Shown: piece after piece, positions 59,909-64,000 of the stretch
How the letters are laid out: every line of letters starts with the position of its first letter
How positions within the stretch are numbered: the stretch's first letter is position 1
Assembly (NCBI RefSeq): GCF_021502675.1
Contig: NZ_JAKFHA010000003.1
Span: 1 to 64,000 of the forward strand
Source of the DNA: Yinghuangia soli
GTDB lineage: Bacteria > Actinomycetota > Actinomycetes > Streptomycetales > Streptomycetaceae
Length of the DNA stretch: 64,000 bases
Direction: 5' to 3'
Program-made: the position numbers and the translations under genes
Notes under the pieces: model-generated
What the model was told of the DNA's origin: nothing
Databases searched by the model: none
Seen by the model: only the letters and a program-made list of their open reading frames with translations

Positions 59909-62524
59909 ATGACGCACGCAGCTGCGGCAGGGGCCGACCCCACGGCAGGAGCAGGCGCCGGGGCAGAGGAAGAGCTCGGGTCCGCCACCCGATCCGAGGC
60001 CGATGCGGCCGCGACGGCTGCCGAGACTGCGGCCGTAGCCCAGGCCGAGGCCCTGACCGCAGCCGCCGCCGTCGCTCCCGGCAGCGTCCCCGAGACCTCC
60101 GAAACCTCCGAGACCTCCGGGGCCCCCGAGACCTCCAAAACCTCCGATTCGACCGGCGCGACACCCACGACTGGCATGGCCGGTACGGCCACCGCCCCCA
60201 CCCCGCGGCGCATCGCGGACTTCCGGCGTGTCCCGAGGACGGTCTACCTCCTCCTTGCCGTGGTCTCCTCGGTCTACGTCATCAGTCCCGTGCTGCGCTC
60301 CGCCGCGCTGCCGTCGATCCGCGCCGACCTCGACCTCTCCGCGGGCGACGTGGCCGCCACCGAGGTCATCGTCGCGACCGTCGGCGTCCTGGCCCTGTAC
60401 GTGGCGGGCCGCGCCGGCGACACCCTGGGCCGGGCCCGCATCATGCGATGGTCGCTCGCGCTGCTGGCCACCGGATACGTCGGACTGGCCGTGTCGCAGG
60501 CGCCCGGCTGGTATTTCGCGTCCCGGGTCCTCGCCAGCGCAGCCGCGGCCGCGGTGTTCATCACGTGCCTGGCCTCGGTGTCCGCTCTCAATCTGCCCGG
60601 CCGGATGAGCCGCGTCGTCGCGGGCTGGCTCGCGCTGGTCTCGACGCTGTACTTCCTGGCCGTACACCTGGCCCGGCCCGTCCTGTCCGCGCTCGGCTGG
60701 CGTACGACGGCGCTGCTCGTCGCGGCCATGGCCGCGGCCGCGATCCTCGCCACGAGCCGCATGACGCCCGAGCCGACCTCGTCCCGCGACGGACGGTGGC
60801 TGGACTCGGCGCTCGCCGTGTGCGCGACCGCCGCCGCGGCGATGGCCGCCGGACTGTACCTCGTCCCCCTCCGCGGCTGGGCCGACCCCTGGGTGCTCAG
60901 CCTGTTGGCTGCCGCTGTCGCCACTGCCGTCTTCGGCACCGTACGCGCCCACCCCGGAACGCCGTGGACCGGTCGGCCCTCGTCCGATGAGGCCCCCGCC
61001 CCGGCTGCGGCATCGGGCGGCCTGCCGCTTCGGGCGTCCGTCGCCGCCGGGGTGTCCGGCCTGGTGCTCGGGTTCGCGCAGTTCCTGATCCCCGCGGTGG
61101 TCACGCCGCTCACCATGCGCTCGGGCGCGTCCCTCGCCGGTTCGGCGCTGGCCGTGTCGGCGTTCAGCGTCGGCGGGGTCACCGCCTGCCTGCTGGTCCG
61201 GCGCCGGGCGGTCGCGCCGCGGACCGGCTGCTCGGTCGGCTTCATGCTGGCCGCGGTCGGCCTCGTCCTGCTGCATTCGATCCCGGGCGACGACTGGGGC
61301 GCGGTCGGCATGTGCGCCGCGGCCGCCGCGGTCGCCGGGTTCGGTCTCATGGTCGCGCTGGTGCCGCAGATGGCGGTATTCCTGGCCGCAGTTCCGCGGG
61401 CGCGCCTCGGCGCCGCCGCCGCACTGCACCCCACCTCGATCCTCCTCGGCGCGGCCACCGCGCAGGCGCTCGGCGCGGACGCCCTGATCTGGACGGGCAT
61501 CGCCGTCTCCGCTGTCGCCGCGGCCGTCGCGGGCCGGCCGGCCGTCGTCCTGACCGCGGCCACCGTCGCGGGCCTGCAGTACCTTCTCGTCCTCGGCATC
61601 GCCGGAACGCGCGACGCGGCACGGCCGGTCACCGCGATCGCCGTCCTGGGCACCGGGGTGCTCGCCGGAGCCGTGATGCTGAGCCGGCTCCAGCAGAGCG
61701 AACGCCTGGCCCGTACCGAGGAAAGCGTCGGGGCACTCCAGCAGGCCGTCCTGCACGGCATCCCGCGCGCGCTGGGCCGCCTGAACCTCGCGGGGCTCTA
61801 CCAGCCCGCGACCGACGGAACGGGCGTGGGCGGGGACTTCCTCGAAGCCGTGCACACCCCGTTCGGCACGCGCGTGCTCATCGGCGACGTCCGCGGCAAG
61901 GGCCTGCAGGCCGTGCAGACCGTCGCGGACCTGCTGGGCAGCTTCCGCAGCCAGGCGCACGACGTCGCCGACCTCGGCGAACTCGCGGTCCGGCTGGACC
62001 GGCAGATGGCCCGCGACGCCGCCGACCGCGGCGACGAGGAACTCTTCGCCACCGCGCTGCTCCTGCAGCACGCAGGGACCGGCGACCTCGTGCACGTCGT
62101 CAACTGCGGGCACCTGGCGCCGCTTGCGGTCTCCGAGGAGGGCGTCTGCGAAATCGCCGTACCGTCGCTGCTCCCGCTCGGCTTCGGCTCCCTCGGCCTG
62201 GCGTCCCCCGGCGACGGCCCCGGCGGACGGCGGCGTACCGGACGGCCGCGCCCGGTACCGGTCCCGCTCGCCGACGGCGCCACCCTCATCCTGCACACCG
62301 ACGGCCTCAACGAAGCACGCAACGCCTCGGGCGAGTTCTACCCGGTCGCCGAGCGCCTGGCCGCGGCCGCGACCACCAGCCCCGACGACTTGCTGCGGCA
62401 CCTCGAACGCGACGTCCGCGACTGGACCCACCACCTCGCCGACGACATCGCGGTCATCGCCCTGACCCGCCCGGGCTCCCCGGGAAGCGGCTTGGCCGCA
62501 GCGGGCGCGGCGGCGCGGTGCTAG
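59909..62524 (+). CDS. fusion of MFS-like membrane domain and SpoIIE/PP2C phosphatase
   Basis: An 871-residue protein. ATG 59909 has GAGGAGG upstream. Residues 1-105 are Ala/Glu/Thr-rich (ETSETSETSGAPETSKTSD). About 110-600 is a membrane region of some 14 helices with an MFS look (RSAALPSIRADLDLSAGDVA, VAGRAGDTLGRARIMRW). It has the DHA2-type helix count. The last 260 residues are a SpoIIE-type phosphatase with all acidic sites: GVGGDFLEAV, LIGDVRGKGLQAVQT, LHTDGLNEAR and HHLADDIAVIAL. So one polypeptide joins a transport-like sensor to Ser/Thr dephosphorylation of a cytoplasmic partner, perhaps an anti-sigma antagonist. Confidence 0.88.
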   Translation: MTHAAAAGADPTAGAGAGAEEELGSATRSEADAAATAAETAAVAQAEALTAAAAVAPGSVPETSETSETSGAPETSKTSDSTGATPTTGMAGTATAPTPRRIADFRRVPRTVYLLLAVVSSVYVISPVLRSAALPSIRADLDLSAGDVAATEVIVATVGVLALYVAGRAGDTLGRARIMRWSLALLATGYVGLAVSQAPGWYFASRVLASAAAAAVFITCLASVSALNLPGRMSRVVAGWLALVSTLYFLAVHLARPVLSALGWRTTALLVAAMAAAAILATSRMTPEPTSSRDGRWLDSALAVCATAAAAMAAGLYLVPLRGWADPWVLSLLAAAVATAVFGTVRAHPGTPWTGRPSSDEAPAPAAASGGLPLRASVAAGVSGLVLGFAQFLIPAVVTPLTMRSGASLAGSALAVSAFSVGGVTACLLVRRRAVAPRTGCSVGFMLAAVGLVLLHSIPGDDWGAVGMCAAAAAVAGFGLMVALVPQMAVFLAAVPRARLGAAAALHPTSILLGAATAQALGADALIWTGIAVSAVAAAVAGRPAVVLTAATVAGLQYLLVLGIAGTRDAARPVTAIAVLGTGVLAGAVMLSRLQQSERLARTEESVGALQQAVLHGIPRALGRLNLAGLYQPATDGTGVGGDFLEAVHTPFGTRVLIGDVRGKGLQAVQTVADLLGSFRSQAHDVADLGELAVRLDRQMARDAADRGDEELFATALLLQHAGTGDLVHVVNCGHLAPLAVSEEGVCEIAVPSLLPLGFGSLGLASPGDGPGGRRRTGRPRPVPVPLADGATLILHTDGLNEARNASGEFYPVAERLAAAATTSPDDLLRHLERDVRDWTHHLADDIAVIALTRPGSPGSGLAAAGAAARC

Positions 62525-62564
62525 ATTGCCGGAGGCCGTGCGACAGAACGAGGAGGTGGTACCC

Positions 62565-62618
62565 GTGAACGCAGTATCGACATGGGTGCTCCCCTCCGGG
62601 GTCACGGTCGGACGCTAG
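62565..62618 (+). CDS. possible 17-residue leader ORF
   Basis: GTG 62565 with GAGGAGG at 62550-62556 (8-bp spacing) gives MNAVSTWVLPSGVTVGR and TAG. An in-frame GTG at 62538 would make 26 residues. It lies 49 bp before the hydrolase ATG. Between them CGGGAG (62629-62634) and CTCCCG (62650-62655) can pair next to the hydrolase ribosome site. A leader/attenuator is possible but unproven. Confidence 0.4.
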   Translation: MNAVSTWVLPSGVTVGR

Positions 62619-62667
62619 CCAGGTCGTCCGGGAGCGCCGTACACGAGCCCTCCCGAAAGGCACGACC

Positions 62668-63459
62668 ATGGAATTCACTTCCGCACACCGCCTCGACGAC
62701 GGCGTCCTCGAACGCGAGTTCACCCTCGGCGAGATCCCCGGCACCCTGTGGACGCCGCAGACGCCCGGGTCCTCCCCCGCCCCGCTCATCCTGATGGCCC
62801 ACAACAACGGCCTTCCCAAGAGCGACGCCCGGCTCAAGGGCCGGGCCCGGTACTGCGCCGCGGCCGGCTACGCGGTGGCCTCCATCGACGCGGCCGGGTG
62901 CGGCGACCGCCCGCGCTCCGCCGCCGATGACCGGGCCCGCGCCGAGATGCGCCGGGCCGTGCAGGCCGGCGAGCCGGTCGACGACATCTTCGAGTCGGTC
63001 GTCGGCCCCCTGGTCGCCAAGGCCGCGCCCGACTGGCTGACCACCCTCGACGCCCTCCTCGCCCTCCCCGAACTCGGCGAACCCGGCGGACCGGGTGGAC
63101 CCGCCGAACTCGGCGTCCCGGTCGGCTACTCGGGGTGGACCGCACTGGGCATCCGGCTCGCCGCAACCGAACCCCGCATCAAGGCCGCGGGCCTTTTCGC
63201 GGGCGGCTTCGTGCCCCGCGCCCAGCGCGACGAGGCCCGGCAGGTCACCATCCCGCTGCTGCTCCTCCTGCAATGGGACGACGAGGGGAACCCTCGGGAC
63301 CGGGCGTTGGACCTGTTCGACGCCTTCGGCAGCGAGGAGAAGACCCTGCACGCCAACCTGGGCGGCCACACCGGCACCCCGTGGTTCGAGGCAGAAGACG
63401 GAACGCGCTTCTTCGACCGGCATTTGAAGCCCGCCGGGGCGGCTGATTCCACAATCTGA
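62668..63459 (+). CDS. dienelactone-hydrolase-like alpha/beta hydrolase
   Basis: A 263-residue hydrolase. It has PAPLILMAHNNGLPKSDARL at the first strands, a nucleophile elbow VGYSGWTALGI (G-Y-S-G-W), a likely Asp in LLLLQWDDEGNPRD, and His in NLGGHTGTPWFE. It is soluble and cytoplasmic. It may form an operon with the phosphatase fusion upstream (143-bp gap) or be read from its own start region with the tiny ORF. Confidence 0.85.
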   Translation: MEFTSAHRLDDGVLEREFTLGEIPGTLWTPQTPGSSPAPLILMAHNNGLPKSDARLKGRARYCAAAGYAVASIDAAGCGDRPRSAADDRARAEMRRAVQAGEPVDDIFESVVGPLVAKAAPDWLTTLDALLALPELGEPGGPGGPAELGVPVGYSGWTALGIRLAATEPRIKAAGLFAGGFVPRAQRDEARQVTIPLLLLLQWDDEGNPRDRALDLFDAFGSEEKTLHANLGGHTGTPWFEAEDGTRFFDRHLKPAGAADSTI

Positions 63460-63492
63460 GGCCAGACCCGGCACACTCCCCTGCGGGCGGCC

Positions 63493-63542
63493 GCCGCCGT
63501 CCGGCTTCCGGCTTACAACGTCATCGGACGCCGGACGGCGGC
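63493..63542. terminator. 13-bp perfect inverted repeat at convergent gene ends
   Basis: GCCGCCGTCCGGC (63493-63505) and its complement (63530-63542). The right arm includes the stop region of the minus-strand gene. It probably terminates both genes. Confidence 0.65.
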
Positions 63543-64000
63543 TTCTCGGCGGCGGTCGCGCGGAATCGGGCTGCGCCGTCCAGGTCCAGGTACTTGGTGC
63601 TCACCGGATCCGGCGGCGTGGCGGCCAGCAGCGTCGCGAGAGCGCTGCCCGGTTGCCCCTCGCTGGCGGCCAGGGCGCCGGTGATCGGGGGCTTGCCGCC
63701 CGCCTGTTCACCGTTCCCGATCCTGCCGTCGTCATAGGCGAGCATCAGAAACGCCACCCAGTCGTCCGCTGCGTTGCCGCGTTCGTGCGGCCGGTACATC
63801 GCGACGGTGTACGTGTGGCCCGGCTCCAAGCGCGGCGAGCCCGAGGAGACGAACGGCCTGCGCTTGTTGTCGTGCATCAGCCAACCGGACGCCGTGGAGG
63901 TGATCGAGGTCGGAGCGGTCATCCCGCTCCGGCTCCACAGGGTCTCGTCCACGCGCAATGTGACTTCGCGGAGGATCATGCCCTCGCCGCGCCGCAGTTC
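63521..64000 (-). CDS. hypothetical protein, 5' end outside window
   Basis: The frame runs from the window edge (ELRRGEGMILREVTLRVDET) to TGA near 63521, at least 159 residues. It is beta-rich: SITSTASGWLMHDNKRRPFV, HTYTVAMYRPHERGNAADDW, LMLAYDDGRIGNGEQAGG. It looks like part of a secreted or envelope protein of the actinobacterial beta-sandwich type. The ATG at 63979 is probably internal. Function unknown. Confidence 0.6.
   Translation of the reverse strand, partial: ELRRGEGMILREVTLRVDETLWSRSGMTAPTSITSTASGWLMHDNKRRPFVSSGSPRLEPGHTYTVAMYRPHERGNAADDWVAFLMLAYDDGRIGNGEQAGGKPPITGALAASEGQPGSALATLLAATPPDPVSTKYLDLDGAARFRATAAEKPPSGVR

Noticed and set aside
59780-62605. 941-codon minus-strand ORF opposite the phosphatase fusion
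   Set aside because: Arg/Gly/Asp-rich mirror of a highly biased gene; the plus strand has all phosphatase motifs.

Overview
The window is high-GC actinobacterial DNA. GC-rich third positions, frequent GTG starts, ATGA/GTGA/TGATG gene overlaps, Hanks-type kinases, a PASTA protein, a SpoIIE-type phosphatase and a thiol-type arsenate reductase all point to a Streptomyces-like member of the Streptomycetales. The genus cannot be fixed from sequence alone. No rRNA, tRNA, CRISPR array or origin was seen. The gene mix (regulators, solitary hydrolases, SMI1/KNR4, DUF4259 and STM4015 proteins, few housekeeping genes) looks like accessory chromosome rather than core.

Layout. 0-5 kb: a flavin oxidoreductase fragment, a zinc-type SmtB/ArsR-CDF efflux pair with an SmtB-like operator, and an NmrA-like/TetR divergon with two tandem operators. 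5-10 kb: two SDR/membrane genes and an oxidative pentose-phosphate operon (small membrane protein-zwf-gnd), followed by a long poly-G tract. 10-23 kb: single genes, including an APH(6)-like kinase, a PCMT-like methyltransferase coupled to a 33-residue peptide, a nitronate monooxygenase, a ComB-like phosphatase, a lipoprotein, and a Ser/Thr kinase carrying an eight-repeat PQQ-type propeller. 23.8-30.4 kb is a decayed stretch: three frameshifted genes (HAD, membrane-anchored Ig-like, GNAT), a DUF4259 gene with a stop at codon 4, and a transposase tail, mixed with intact genes.

32.7-36.6 kb is an arsenic island. It has ArsR-aquaporin-ArsC, a second ArsR-ArsM pair, and, divergently, a 55-residue protein plus ArsI. 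Together these could cover arsenate reduction, As(III) exit, methylation and demethylation. 36.6-43.4 kb: a beta-propeller protein, an STM4015 LRR protein, a PPOX/enoyl-CoA hydratase pair and hypotheticals. 43.7-50.6 kb: an acetyltransferase/TetR divergon, a second membrane Ser/Thr kinase next to a separate PASTA protein, and an alpha/beta-hydrolase/HTH divergon with a 7-2-7 operator. 50.6-53.9 kb: an IS5-type remnant, an SDR, a second STM4015 paralogue and a secreted SGNH esterase.

54-57 kb is a compact operon of an RpiR regulator, a HAD phosphatase and a metallophosphoesterase, behind tandem TGGA-N7-TCCA sites and closed by a terminator. 57-59.7 kb: a second-type NAD-dependent DNA ligase with a coupled 55-residue protein. 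59.9-62.5 kb: an unusual fusion of an MFS-like membrane domain to a SpoIIE/PP2C phosphatase, followed by a tiny ORF with a strong ribosome binding site ahead of an alpha/beta hydrolase. The most unusual candidates are the peptide-methyltransferase pair, the transporter-phosphatase fusion, the RpiR phosphoesterase operon and the cluster of broken genes.
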